A stretch of DNA of 64,000 nucleotides from Scandinavium hiltneri (GCF_024764835.1 NZ_JALIGE010000074.1:186001-250000); one strand, 5' to 3'; shown: positions 43,839 to 53,515, counted from the first letter of the stretch. The notes: generated by a model not told the origin, from the sequence alone. Program-made: numbers and translations.

Positions 43839-46253
43839 TTACTCATCATCCGGATCCAGACGGCGGCGGCTAATGATGCGCAGCAGACGCCACAACACCC
43901 ATGCCAACAGAACCACGCTCAGTGCCGCCAGGATTGACAGCAGAATCGGGTGGGTAGAAAGAGCGAACCACACGCGCTCGTACCATGGCAAATGGCCAAC
44001 GTAATACACGTCACCCACGCGCAGGCTGTTGACGCCAGACTCACGGATAACCGAGACGGAACCAAACATCACCGCACGCTTACCGCTGTCGTTCAGTGCC
44101 TGGTTCAGCAGTTCAGAGCCACGCGCGCTATCCGCCATCAGGGCAATAACACTGCGTTGATCGTGATACGGAGACTGGAAGCCGATGATCGCCGCCATCG
44201 GGCCTTTAGAGCCGATGTTCGCCTGCGCTACCGGCTGACGTTCATTGTCATCCAGCTGCACCGATGCCAGTTCATTATGACGCACCGGGGTTTTCACCCA
44301 ACTCTTGGTCGCATCCACCAGCAGATCGATATGCTGGTCATCTTTCAGCTTCTGCGGGATCGCGCCGATCAGCAGGATGTCAGCATCCTGCTTTTGCATC
44401 TCGCTCGGATCGTTGGTCAGATTCAGGTTAGCGCCGGTCAGCCCGACCTGCCCACCGATGGTCGCCACGGAATCCAGCAGCGTGCTGATCTGGTTCTGCG
44501 TCGGTTCTTTCGGCATCACCACCAGCGTATCAGAGAGATCCGCCATCCGGCTAAACGGGAAGCCCGCATTAGCAAATGCGCGCAAGTCCGGCATCGCCAG
44601 GAAATGATAGTAGTTGGAGAAATCAATCGTCGAATCGTCACCAATCACCACATTGTTCTTGATAGGCTGGAAGGTGACGCAGTTCTCAACGGTACCGCCC
44701 GGCATCGGGTTGGTATACTGGAAGTCAAAACGCAGCTGGTTGGTCGCTCCCAGACGCAGCGCCGGGATAGACACCTGATCTTTGCCATCAATCAGGCCCT
44801 GAACAATCGGCAGGCGCATCAGCAGGCTGTTGGTATCCTGGGTGCTGTTCAGACTGTACGATTGCAGGAACTGGTTGTTGAGGTTGATGTCCATCCGCGA
44901 GCTGTCTTTGATAGCCGGCTGGGTATAGCGATACTTCATATTCATATCGATGCCGTTGCTGCGCAGCAGATACAAATCCGGCGGTAAGTTCAGCGACAGG
45001 TTAATCGAGGCAGGCTCAAGACCGGTGGACTGCAGCTGCTGATCGTACGTTTTCAGCTCGCCAAACGTCACCGGACGGTAGGTATTGACCCAGTTCGGCG
45101 CATCGTATGGCTTACGCGCCAGCAGAGATTTCACGTCATCCACGGTCACGGTGTCACCACGGAACAAGATGCTACCAGCGGCAATGCCTTGTGCCGCCAA
45201 CAGCAGATCTTTGTCATCGCGCCCGAAGATCACCAGCATTTTCGTATACGGGTCATTCGGGTTGTCGATCATCTTGATGGTCGGGGTCTGCACCAGCGGG
45301 TAGTCGCGCAGGAAATCCGGGCGCTTATCATTGGTGGCGAACACGATAGCATTCTTGTCCGGCACGTCGTTATACAGGACCGGGAAGGTCTGTCCACGCC
45401 AGCCAGCGCGCGAACCGAACCAGGATGCCACAATGGCCGCCGCTTTCTGTTCGGCGATATCCGGTGTCGAGGCGAACACCATCGGCAGATTCAGGGGCCG
45501 GTTGTCACGGGCGTCAAAGAACGGCACCGGGAAGTGCGACAGATCGTTTTTGACGTTCAGCCGTTGCAGGGTCATATCCAGCGACGTATTACGCGCCACA
45601 TCCAGCCACAGGGTGGTGCTGGCGGTGTTTTCACAGACGTCACGGTAGTGACCGACAAATTCCAGACGCACATTGTTCAAATCGGTGATGTACAGCGGGT
45701 CAACCGGCACCTGCGCCATCACTTTTTTGCCCAACTGTTCTTTTGTAACCGGCAGAACACCCATCAGCTCATCATTAAGATAAACCTTCAGCTGCGACTG
45801 AACCGGCAGCAGCGCAGGCGATGGCGTATACACCAGATTCAGCGTGGCTTTGGATACGATTTCATCACTGCGTGTACCAAACTGCACCGCACCGGTCGGG
45901 TTTGAGCCTTTCAGTTCGATGCTGCCCGGCGCGGGGGCGATCTGCGCAAAACTAAGTTTCACGTCGCGGGACGGTGATTGTTCAACCACCTCGGGCGTCG
46001 TCCCTTCAGCAGCATTCACTGCCGCAGGATCCGTGACCGTTGGGTCAACCATGCCCGGCGCAGCCGTTGTCGGAACCGAGGCCGCATCCGTCGTTCCCGT
46101 ATCACCAGGTGCTGCGGGCACGGCTTCGGTGACGGTAGGTGCCCCCTGCTCCGGTGCAGGCGTAGGTGCCGTGGTTTCTGAGTAAGTTATCTGTGGAATA
46201 AAAGCGCTCATGCCCACAGCCGCTGCGCACATCCAGGAAAGTTTTCTTTTCAT
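43839..46253 (-). CDS. bcsB: BcsB, cellulose synthase regulatory/periplasmic subunit
   Basis: Periplasmic partner of BcsA. It holds the emerging glucan and is anchored by one C-terminal helix that completes the synthase. I start at the ATG at 46253 (MKRKLSWMCAAAVGMSAFIP), 10 bp after the bcsA stop, giving 804 residues (E. coli 779). The extra length is a Thr/Ala/Pro-rich linker after the signal peptide (about 28-85). Carbohydrate-binding and flavodoxin-like domains follow. SGKRAVMFGSVSVIRESGVNSLRVGDVYYVGHLPW is highly conserved, and the TM at about 765-790 (LLSILAALSVVLLAWVLWRLL) ends with RRR. Confidence 0.95.
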   Translation of the reverse strand: MKRKLSWMCAAAVGMSAFIPQITYSETTAPTPAPEQGAPTVTEAVPAAPGDTGTTDAASVPTTAAPGMVDPTVTDPAAVNAAEGTTPEVVEQSPSRDVKLSFAQIAPAPGSIELKGSNPTGAVQFGTRSDEIVSKATLNLVYTPSPALLPVQSQLKVYLNDELMGVLPVTKEQLGKKVMAQVPVDPLYITDLNNVRLEFVGHYRDVCENTASTTLWLDVARNTSLDMTLQRLNVKNDLSHFPVPFFDARDNRPLNLPMVFASTPDIAEQKAAAIVASWFGSRAGWRGQTFPVLYNDVPDKNAIVFATNDKRPDFLRDYPLVQTPTIKMIDNPNDPYTKMLVIFGRDDKDLLLAAQGIAAGSILFRGDTVTVDDVKSLLARKPYDAPNWVNTYRPVTFGELKTYDQQLQSTGLEPASINLSLNLPPDLYLLRSNGIDMNMKYRYTQPAIKDSSRMDINLNNQFLQSYSLNSTQDTNSLLMRLPIVQGLIDGKDQVSIPALRLGATNQLRFDFQYTNPMPGGTVENCVTFQPIKNNVVIGDDSTIDFSNYYHFLAMPDLRAFANAGFPFSRMADLSDTLVVMPKEPTQNQISTLLDSVATIGGQVGLTGANLNLTNDPSEMQKQDADILLIGAIPQKLKDDQHIDLLVDATKSWVKTPVRHNELASVQLDDNERQPVAQANIGSKGPMAAIIGFQSPYHDQRSVIALMADSARGSELLNQALNDSGKRAVMFGSVSVIRESGVNSLRVGDVYYVGHLPWYERVWFALSTHPILLSILAALSVVLLAWVLWRLLRIISRRRLDPDDE

Positions 46254-46263
46254 CGTATAGTCA

Positions 46264-48882
46264 TCATTGTTGAGCCATTGCCGGTTCAGGGAGAATCTCA
46301 CCCACGTTGCGCTCAGGGCGACGCGGTATAAAGGAGACAATCCAGGCAACCAGTGAGAGAAGCGATCGGAAAATAAATTTCACCGAAGGCGGCGCGAACT
46401 CCGCGAGGTGGCGATAGCCACGGAACCCCAGTTTTAAAATGTCCAGCATACTTTCCAGCGGTTTATCTTCCGGGAAGCTGTCTTGCCACAGCGCCCAGGT
46501 ATCAGCGCGAGCAAAGGTACACTGAACAAAATCAATGTGCTGGCGAGTCGGCATCGGCAGCAGTTGCAGACCCACTTCGCTGCCCATTACGCGGGTAACC
46601 AGCATCGGGAAGGCAAATTCTTGCTGACCCCGTTTGAGCAGCAAATTGACCTTTTGACCTTCCAGAACCTGTCCATCCCCGTTGATTTTCAGCCCTACGC
46701 CGCCGTCAGAGAAGTCGTGCAGCGTACAGGAGAACAGGTGCCCATCTTCGCGGGCAATCGCCGCAGGCATTTTCATCTCGACGCGGTGGGAACGGCGCAC
46801 CTGTTTACTTTCAACAGAGACTGCCACGGCCCCGCCCAGAATAATCAGGTTGTAGAACACCCACACGATACTGACCCACACGGTCAGGACTTCATTCGCC
46901 GGACCGGTGAAGTGACGCCAGATACCGACGGCGATCCCCACCAGGTTCAGGATAACCAGGTATAAGTACGGACGGGAAATCACCCAGTCGACGTACTCTT
47001 CTTTCACCAGGCCGCCTTTCGCCGTCACGTTGAAGGTCCCGATTTTCGGGTTAATCAGCGCCACGATGGTTGGCGGAGCGATATACCAGGCCAGAACGGT
47101 TTCGTAAATTTCACTCCAGAAGGAGTGGCGATATTTGCCCTGAATTTTCGAGTTGGTCAGGCTGGCGTGAATCATATGCGGCAGAACGAACAGCGCAATC
47201 ATCAGCGCCGGCGCGTAAATGATATAAGCGTGCAGCAGCAGGAACGCCAGCGGTGCCGTCAGGAAGATAAGACGCGGTACGCCGGATAAGAAGTGCAGCA
47301 TGGCGTTGGCATAACAGATACGCTGCGACCACTTCAGCCCTTTACCAAACAGCGGGTTATCCATACGGAAAATTTGCACCATCCCGCGCGCCCAGCGAAT
47401 ACGCTGGCCGATGTGCGCTGACAGGCTTTCCGTTGCCAGACCTGCCGCCTGCGGTATACGCATGTAGGCCGATGTGTAGCCCCGACGGTGCAGACGCAGC
47501 GAGGTGTGCGCATCTTCTGTCACCGTTTCGACGGCAATCCCACCCACTTCATCCAGCGGTCCACGGCGGATGACCGCACAGGAACCACAGAAGAACGTCG
47601 CATCCCACATATCGTTCCCGTCCTGCACCAGGCCGTAGAACAGCGTGCCTTCGTTCGGGGTCTTACGGAAACGACCGAGGTTACGTTCGAACGGATCGGG
47701 AGAGAAGAAGTGGTGCGGGGTCTGCATCACGCCGAGCTTTTTATCTTTAAGGAACCAGCCCACCGTCATTTGCAGGAAGGAGCGCGTCGGCACGTGGTCA
47801 CAGTCGAAGATAGAGACCAAATCCCCTTTCGCCAGCTTCAGTGCGTTGTTGATGTTGCCCGCTTTCGCATGTTCATGCGTGGTACGCGCGACATACTCCA
47901 CACCGACATCTTTGGCGAACTGGCGGAACTCATCGCGACCGCCATCATCCAGAATCCAGATTTTGAGCTTGTCTTTCGGCCAGTCGATACCCAACGACGC
48001 ATAGACGGTGTTTTTCACTACGCTCAGGTCTTCGTTGTAGGTCGGGACAAAGATGTCGACAGACGGCCACAGGGCCATGTCTTTCGGCAGTGGCACCGGC
48101 TGGCGGTTAAGCGGCCAAATGACCTGGAAGTAACCGAGCACCAGTACGACCCAGGCGTAGGTTTCCGCAAACAGCAGCGTCAGGCCGCAGACCAGGCTCA
48201 CCGGGTCATTCCAGTTCAGCGTTGAGGTATAGCGCCACCAGATATAACGACAGGATACCGTAAGCGACAGCACCACCAGCATCAGCGCGGAGAAACGCCC
48301 TGGCATCCGGCGAACAATCAGCGCAATGCCCCACAGCAGCAACAGGAAGATAAACTGCGAAATCGGGTTAAACGGCTGCGTGACGCAGATCAGCGCCAGC
48401 AGTAACGAACAGAACACCACGGTGCCGAGAATGAATTTTCGCACTTTCGGGTGAACGTGAGTCAGCTCTTTTTTGTGGTCCAGATGCGCCGTTTTGGTGC
48501 TCATTCTTTCAGGCAGATCGTCCATCCACTTATGGTAACGACCGCGCGCGCCGGACATGGCTTTCAGCCCTTTCCAGTTGAAGCTCTTTTTCTCCGCGAC
48601 AGGAAGCGTCAACACCAGCCACAGGCTTTGCAGAACATAGCGGACAGGATCGAGCGGACGCGGACGGTGCGCGTTGATATGCGGGTACAGTTCATTGTAG
48701 TTGGCGCGGATACGCTGCCAGCGTGGGTGTTCAAGTGGGATAAACAGCCATGCAAGGGCAACCCAGATGCAACCCATGGTGGCACCCAGCCATGACGCTT
48801 TGTGGCGACGATAATCCATATACCGCGCACGCAGACGCGCCCCCGCTTCCGGTGCCAGCAAGAGGGCGGTAAGACGTATCAT
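46264..48882 (-). CDS. bcsA: BcsA, cellulose synthase catalytic subunit
   Basis: Processive GT2 synthase that polymerises UDP-glucose and translocates the chain through the inner membrane, activated by c-di-GMP. It has 872 residues, equal to E. coli, from the ATG at 48882. The ATGA overlap with bcsQ supports this start; 43 further codons are open inside bcsQ but unlike the family. Catalytic motifs are ILDDGG, FDCDH (DxD), TVTEDAH (TED general base) and QRIRW (QxxRW). The C-terminal PilZ domain has RRSHR (RxxxR) and DFSDGG (DxSxxG) for c-di-GMP binding. Several TM helices frame the GT domain. Confidence 0.97.
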   Translation of the reverse strand: MIRLTALLLAPEAGARLRARYMDYRRHKASWLGATMGCIWVALAWLFIPLEHPRWQRIRANYNELYPHINAHRPRPLDPVRYVLQSLWLVLTLPVAEKKSFNWKGLKAMSGARGRYHKWMDDLPERMSTKTAHLDHKKELTHVHPKVRKFILGTVVFCSLLLALICVTQPFNPISQFIFLLLLWGIALIVRRMPGRFSALMLVVLSLTVSCRYIWWRYTSTLNWNDPVSLVCGLTLLFAETYAWVVLVLGYFQVIWPLNRQPVPLPKDMALWPSVDIFVPTYNEDLSVVKNTVYASLGIDWPKDKLKIWILDDGGRDEFRQFAKDVGVEYVARTTHEHAKAGNINNALKLAKGDLVSIFDCDHVPTRSFLQMTVGWFLKDKKLGVMQTPHHFFSPDPFERNLGRFRKTPNEGTLFYGLVQDGNDMWDATFFCGSCAVIRRGPLDEVGGIAVETVTEDAHTSLRLHRRGYTSAYMRIPQAAGLATESLSAHIGQRIRWARGMVQIFRMDNPLFGKGLKWSQRICYANAMLHFLSGVPRLIFLTAPLAFLLLHAYIIYAPALMIALFVLPHMIHASLTNSKIQGKYRHSFWSEIYETVLAWYIAPPTIVALINPKIGTFNVTAKGGLVKEEYVDWVISRPYLYLVILNLVGIAVGIWRHFTGPANEVLTVWVSIVWVFYNLIILGGAVAVSVESKQVRRSHRVEMKMPAAIAREDGHLFSCTLHDFSDGGVGLKINGDGQVLEGQKVNLLLKRGQQEFAFPMLVTRVMGSEVGLQLLPMPTRQHIDFVQCTFARADTWALWQDSFPEDKPLESMLDILKLGFRGYRHLAEFAPPSVKFIFRSLLSLVAWIVSFIPRRPERNVGEILPEPAMAQQ

Positions 48883-49631
48883 GAGCACTGCTCCATGCCC
48901 GGACGGATCCCGGCGTAATGCATCAGACACCAGTTCGCAAGCGTGACCACTTCTTCTGCCGCTAAAGAATCGCTTCGGTATTCGCCGAGCGGTTGCTTGG
49001 CTGCCAGACACTCAGCCACGGATTCATCACGGTGGATAACCACCGGCAGCATACGAGGCTGGCTCTGTAACCAAACTCGATAAATATCGTCCTGAATATG
49101 GCTGCCAATGCGTAAGTCGTTGATCAGGATATGACCGTGTTTCGGCAGAACCTGCTGATGCAAACGGATATGCGCATTCGCATCCGGATTCACCACCGTC
49201 AGCATATGGTTGCAGGCTTCAATCAGCGGCTGCATCCACGGCTGAACATCATGGGGTAAATCGATAAGCACCCAATGGTTCGGACGCTTTTGATCGAGGG
49301 CCTGCACAATGTCCACAGCCTGATTTAGTGCCGGCGCCAAAACCTGTACGTTTAAACGTTCTGTTACAGAAAGCTGACCAAACGGGAGAAAATCGACCTG
49401 AGAGGTATACCGCAGCCCGGCATCACGCCAATCTTTGCCGTCTAAAAGCGCACGCACCCAGCCATCGCGATTCGCAATGTTATCATTGAAAAAGTAGCGC
49501 AGCATGTTATCCGGGCACGCATCGATAATGATGACCGTCTCGCCCAGAGACTGTAATGCCCAGCCAAGTGCGGCAGTCAGAGACGTCGTTCCAGTGCCGC
49601 CTCGCAGACCCTGTAATCCCAAAATGGCCAT
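48879..49631 (-). CDS. bcsQ: BcsQ, MinD/ParA-like cellulose synthesis ATPase
   Basis: SIMIBI-class ATPase that forms a complex with BcsR and binds BcsE and BcsA, supporting assembly and polar placement of the synthase. It has 250 uninterrupted residues (E. coli 250), unlike the K-12 allele, which carries an early stop. The P-loop region reads GLRGGTGTTSLTAAL, so the usual GKT Lys is Thr, as in E. coli BcsQ. Other ParA features are IIIDACPDN and WVLIDLPHDV. The gene starts 10 bp after bcsR and overlaps bcsA by 4 bp. Confidence 0.95.
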   Translation of the reverse strand: MAILGLQGLRGGTGTTSLTAALGWALQSLGETVIIIDACPDNMLRYFFNDNIANRDGWVRALLDGKDWRDAGLRYTSQVDFLPFGQLSVTERLNVQVLAPALNQAVDIVQALDQKRPNHWVLIDLPHDVQPWMQPLIEACNHMLTVVNPDANAHIRLHQQVLPKHGHILINDLRIGSHIQDDIYRVWLQSQPRMLPVVIHRDESVAECLAAKQPLGEYRSDSLAAEEVVTLANWCLMHYAGIRPGMEQCS

Positions 49632-49641
49632 TCAGGCTTCC

Positions 49642-49830
49642 TTATTTTTGTTCCGCCAGCTCGGCCAGCAAAGGCCAGCGCTTTAATGCCGCGGCTAGAT
49701 GCTCGCGTTGGGAAATATCGGTATAATCTATTTCGGGCAAAGAGAATGCCCGGCTTAAAGCCAAAAAATCATTTTGGAAGGTGTAACCAGGCGTTGATTC
49801 TGACGCTGTCCGGTTTTCATTTTCAGACAT
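49642..49830 (-). CDS. bcsR: BcsR, small regulator of cellulose synthesis
   Basis: Small protein that binds BcsQ in the Bcs macrocomplex. The conserved block FQNDFLALSRAFSLPEIDYTDISQREHLAAALKRWPLLAEL covers most of it. I choose the ATG at 49830 because it gives 62 residues, the E. coli length, with AAAGG upstream. In-frame ATGs at 49854 and 49878 would give 70 and 78 residues. Each of the three ATGs sits in a repeated GAAATGTC context. It is the first gene of bcsRQABZC and is divergent from bcsEFG. Confidence 0.92.
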   Translation of the reverse strand: MSENENRTASESTPGYTFQNDFLALSRAFSLPEIDYTDISQREHLAAALKRWPLLAELAEQK

Positions 49831-50048
49831 TTCTTTTGAACCTTTATCGGACATTTCGTGGATAAGCGTATCGGACATTTCTTTGGTTCAAGAAACTAAA
49901 ACACGAGTTCATCAGTTAGATACACTATGTCCGAACAGAAAATGGGTTCACATGCTAAATCTGTTACTCTTTAATTTCAATGTTAGGTTTAATCTGAGAG
50001 TTTTGCTAGTAAACTAATACACAGTCAAACTTGCACACGAGGGACACC

Positions 50049-51608
50049 GTGGACCCTGTATTTTCACTTGGAATCCAGTCCTTATGGGACGAAGTTAGCC
50101 ATATGCCTCTGGGTGGTGTTTGGTGGATCAATGTTGAACGTCGTGAAGACGCCGTGAGCCTGTTGAATCAGACGATTGCTGCGCAGAATTCTGATGCAAA
50201 AGTCGCCGCGATTACGATGGGAGAAAAACCGCAGAAGATAGTAAAATTAAATGGATCTCACGGTCCTGAAAAAATACGCCTTTTCAACATGCCAAAAAAT
50301 GAAAATGGTCTATACTCGTTGCGCCAGGATCTGCTTTGCTCTATTGATCCGGCAAACCATATATTTATGTTGCTGTGTTCAGATAACGCCTGGCAGAATA
50401 TTCCACCAGAACGCATAAAGAAATGGTTGAATAGCGCCCAGCGTTGGGCTAAATACTACCGTTGCTCGTTGCTTATTCTTAATCCAGGTAACAATACTGA
50501 CGCACAACTTTCGCTATTACTGGCCGAGTATCGCTCGCTTTCCGGTTTAGCAAGCCTTCGTTTCCTGGGCGACAGTCATCTTTTGGATATTGCATTCTGG
50601 GCTAACGAAAAAGGTGTCAGTGCACGCCAACAGCTTCAGGTTAACTATATCGGTAAAACCTGGCAATTGGCCGAACGCGAAGAAACTGTGGTTCAACCGC
50701 GCAGCGATGAAAAAGATGTACTGAGCACCAAAAGTGCCCTCGAAGGCGCTCCGCCGCTGTCAGAACACTGGTCAGTCTTTGATACCAACGATGCGGTGTT
50801 TAACGCCGCGCGTACGGCTCAGGCTGCCACTGTGATTTTCACCGTCGAACAAACCAGCCAGATTGAACAACTCGCCCACGACATCCACTCGCTGCGTCGT
50901 CAACGCGGCAGCGCGATGAAAATTGTGGTGCGCGAAATCACCGCCAGCCTGCGAGCAACGGACGAACGTCTACTGCTGGGCTGCGGCGCGAATCTGGTTG
51001 TGCCATGGAATACGCCGCTGTCCCGCTGCCTGACGCTGGTCGAAAGCGTGCAGAAGCAGCAGTTCCAACGCCACGTGCCGGACGAAATCAGCACGCTGCT
51101 GTCGATGACCCAGCCGCTGAAACTTCGTGGCTATCAGAAGTGGGATATCTTCTGCAAAGCGGTACACAATATTATGAATAACCCGCTGCTGCCTGCCGAT
51201 AACAAAGGTGTGATGGTAGCGTTGCGGCCAGTGCCGGGCCTGCGCGTGGAACAAGCGTTAACGCTGTGCCGCCCGAACCGCCTCGGCGACATCATGACCA
51301 TTGGCGATAACCGCTTGGTGATGTTCCTGACCTTTTGTCGCATAAACGATTTGGATACGGCGCTGAACCACATCTTCCCGTTACCAACGGCCGATATTTT
51401 CTCGAACCGCATGATTTGGTTTGAAGATAAGCAGATTACGGCAGAAATCGTGGAAATGCGGGCGGTCACCGCCGATCGCTGGAATGCACCATTACCGATG
51501 ACCACCGACAAAACGCCGGTGGTGAATGCCGTCCACGACGGGCACAGCTGGCGTCGTTACCCTAAACCTCATCGTCTTACCGACGCACAAGGAGGACAAC
51601 CTCAATGA
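50049..51608 (+). CDS. bcsE: BcsE, c-di-GMP-binding GIL-domain cellulose regulator
   Basis: Cytosolic c-di-GMP sensor needed for maximal cellulose production; it recruits BcsF/BcsG and contacts BcsRQ. I start at the GTG at 50049 (VDPVFSLGIQSLWDE), which has GAGGG well placed, giving 519 residues (E. coli 523). The codon aligned with the E. coli start Met is ACG here; a TTG at 50031 is the other possibility. The GIL-domain c-di-GMP motif is RATDERLLLGCGANLVVP (RxxD within RATDE, about residues 300-305). The N-terminal part is a degenerate P-loop/receiver-like fold. Its stop overlaps the bcsF start. Confidence 0.93.
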   Translation: MDPVFSLGIQSLWDEVSHMPLGGVWWINVERREDAVSLLNQTIAAQNSDAKVAAITMGEKPQKIVKLNGSHGPEKIRLFNMPKNENGLYSLRQDLLCSIDPANHIFMLLCSDNAWQNIPPERIKKWLNSAQRWAKYYRCSLLILNPGNNTDAQLSLLLAEYRSLSGLASLRFLGDSHLLDIAFWANEKGVSARQQLQVNYIGKTWQLAEREETVVQPRSDEKDVLSTKSALEGAPPLSEHWSVFDTNDAVFNAARTAQAATVIFTVEQTSQIEQLAHDIHSLRRQRGSAMKIVVREITASLRATDERLLLGCGANLVVPWNTPLSRCLTLVESVQKQQFQRHVPDEISTLLSMTQPLKLRGYQKWDIFCKAVHNIMNNPLLPADNKGVMVALRPVPGLRVEQALTLCRPNRLGDIMTIGDNRLVMFLTFCRINDLDTALNHIFPLPTADIFSNRMIWFEDKQITAEIVEMRAVTADRWNAPLPMTTDKTPVVNAVHDGHSWRRYPKPHRLTDAQGGQPQ

Positions 51609-51802
51609 TGTCAATTAGCGATATTATTCAGCTGGTTGTGCTGTGCGCATTGATTTTTTTCCCTCTGGGATACATGGCGCGTCACTTTCTGCGCCGCATT
51701 GAAACAACCTTCAGGTTGATGTTTTTTAGACCCCGTTATGTAAAACCGGCAGGCACACTGCGCCGGTCAGATTTCGTCAAGGCAAAGCAAAACGATGACT
51801 AA
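51605..51802 (+). CDS. bcsF: BcsF, small membrane anchor for BcsE
   Basis: A 65-residue inner-membrane peptide (E. coli 63) that brings BcsE to the membrane and links it to BcsG. The N-terminal helix MMSISDIIQLVVLCALIFFPLGYMARH spans the membrane. The remainder is basic (RRIETTFRLMFFRPRYVKPAGTLRR). It overlaps bcsE by ATGA and bcsG by 8 bp, so the three are translationally linked. Confidence 0.94.
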   Translation: MMSISDIIQLVVLCALIFFPLGYMARHFLRRIETTFRLMFFRPRYVKPAGTLRRSDFVKAKQNDD

Positions 51803-53474
51803 CCCTACTCAAACCGCCGTCTCCTCATCGCCATTTTGGCAATACTGGCGCGGCCTTTCTGGATGGAACTTCTACTTTTTAGCGAAGTTTGGCCTGCTGT
51901 GGGCGGGATATCTTAATTTCCACGCCATGCAGAACCTGGTCTTTATGGCCTTTCTGCTGCTGCCTATTCCGAACAGAAAACTGCACAAAATCCGCCACTG
52001 GATTGCCATCCCCATAGGTTTTGCGCTGTTCTGGCACGATACCTGGCTGCCTGGCCCGGAAAGTATCATAAGCCAGGGATCGGAAGTCGCGGGCTTCAGC
52101 ATGGGCTACGTTATCGACCTGGTGACGCGCTTTATTAACTGGCAGATGGTCGGTCTGTTCTTCGTCCTGCTGGTTGCCTGGATGTTCTTGACCCAATGGC
52201 TGCGCATCACGGTCTTCACCGTGGTCATCATGGTGTGGCTGAACCTCATTACCGTTGTCGGCCCGAACTTCTCGCTGTTCCCTGGCGGTCAGGCGACCGG
52301 TACGGTCACCACCACGGGCGGCACCGCGGCGGCAACCGTCGCCACGGCCGATGCGAAACCTGTTGTCGGCGATATTCCGGCACAAACTGCACCGCCGACG
52401 TCAGCGAACCTGAATGCCTGGCTTTCCAGCTTCTATGCTGCGGAGCAGAAGCGTCAGACTACGTTCCCTACGTCCCTGCCGGCAGATGCACAGCCGTTCG
52501 AACTGCTGGTTATCAATATCTGCTCCCTCTCATGGGATGACATTGAAGCCGCAGGTCTGATGCAGCATCCGCTGTGGTCGCACTTTGATATCGTGTTCAA
52601 ACACTTTAACTCTGCCACCTCTTACAGCGGCCCGGCGGCGATTCGTCTGCTGCGCGCCAGCTGCGGTCAGCCTTCGCACACCAATCTTTACTCGCCGGCA
52701 GGCAAGCAGTGCTACCTGTTTGATAACCTGGCGGCGCTGGGCTTCAAAACGCAGCTGATGCTCGGCCACAACGGCGTGTTCGGTGACTTCCTGAAAGAGA
52801 TGCGTAACTACGGTGATATCCAGGCGCCGCTGATGGACCAAAAAGGCCTGAAGCAGAGCCTGGTGGCGTTTGACGGTTCGCCGGTCTACGACGAACTCGA
52901 CCAGCTTCACCGTTGGAATGAAAGCGAGCTGAAAGAACCGGGTACACGAACGGCGACGTTCTATAACATCCTGCCACTGCACGACGGGAACCACTTCCCG
53001 GGTCAGAGCAAAACGGCTGACTACAAAGTCCGTGCGCAGACGATGTTTGATGAGCTGGATACCTTCTTTACAGAGCTGGAAAAATCGGGTCGTAAAGTGA
53101 TGGTCGTTATCGTGCCTGAACACGGTGGCGCGCTGAAAGGCGATAAAATGCAGGTGTCTGGTCTGCGTGATATCCCAAGCCCGAACATCACCAACGTCCC
53201 GACAGCGGTGAAATTCTTCGGCATGAAGGCACCGCATGAAGGTGCACCGATTGAAATCGATCAGCCAAGCAGCCTGCTGGCGGTATCGGAACTGGTGTCC
53301 CGCGCCGTCGACGGCAAGATGTTCACCGCGGACAGCGTGAACTGGGAAGAATTGACCAAAGGTCTGCCGCAGACGGCACCGGTGTCGGAGAACTCCAACG
53401 CCATCGTGATTCAGTACCAGAACAAACCGTACGTGAAACTCAACGGCGGCGACTGGGTACCTTACCCGCAGTAA
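51795..53474 (+). CDS. bcsG: BcsG, cellulose phosphoethanolamine transferase
   Basis: Inner-membrane enzyme whose periplasmic domain transfers phosphoethanolamine from phosphatidylethanolamine to cellulose, producing the pEtN-cellulose of enterobacterial biofilms. It has 559 residues, as in E. coli. Four to five TM helices lie in 1-160, followed by a Gly/Thr/Ala-rich linker (165-205). The alkaline-phosphatase-like domain has zinc/catalytic residues C243 (NICSLSW), the nucleophile S278 (ATSYSGPAAIRLL), and E-H in VIVPEHGGALKGD near 442-443. All are present, so an active enzyme is expected. A strong terminator follows. Confidence 0.96.
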   Translation: MTNPTQTAVSSSPFWQYWRGLSGWNFYFLAKFGLLWAGYLNFHAMQNLVFMAFLLLPIPNRKLHKIRHWIAIPIGFALFWHDTWLPGPESIISQGSEVAGFSMGYVIDLVTRFINWQMVGLFFVLLVAWMFLTQWLRITVFTVVIMVWLNLITVVGPNFSLFPGGQATGTVTTTGGTAAATVATADAKPVVGDIPAQTAPPTSANLNAWLSSFYAAEQKRQTTFPTSLPADAQPFELLVINICSLSWDDIEAAGLMQHPLWSHFDIVFKHFNSATSYSGPAAIRLLRASCGQPSHTNLYSPAGKQCYLFDNLAALGFKTQLMLGHNGVFGDFLKEMRNYGDIQAPLMDQKGLKQSLVAFDGSPVYDELDQLHRWNESELKEPGTRTATFYNILPLHDGNHFPGQSKTADYKVRAQTMFDELDTFFTELEKSGRKVMVVIVPEHGGALKGDKMQVSGLRDIPSPNITNVPTAVKFFGMKAPHEGAPIEIDQPSSLLAVSELVSRAVDGKMFTADSVNWEELTKGLPQTAPVSENSNAIVIQYQNKPYVKLNGGDWVPYPQ

Positions 53475-53483
53475 TCGCCAGCC

Positions 53484-53515
53484 ACAAAAAAACCGCTCAT
53501 CGAGCGGTTTTTTTT
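53484..53515. terminator. Bidirectional terminator between bcsG and dppF
   Basis: A perfect 8-bp stem AACCGCTC / GAGCGGTT with a three-base loop, flanked by a run of A on the left and T on the right. It works as an intrinsic terminator on both strands for the convergent bcsG and dppF. Confidence 0.92.

Noticed and set aside
43950..44987. 345-codon plus-strand frame opposite bcsB
   Set aside because: Shadow of bcsB with typical antisense composition; no family resemblance.
48879..49631. bcsQ considered as a possible pseudogene
   Set aside because: The K-12 allele has an early stop, but here the frame is open for all 250 residues.
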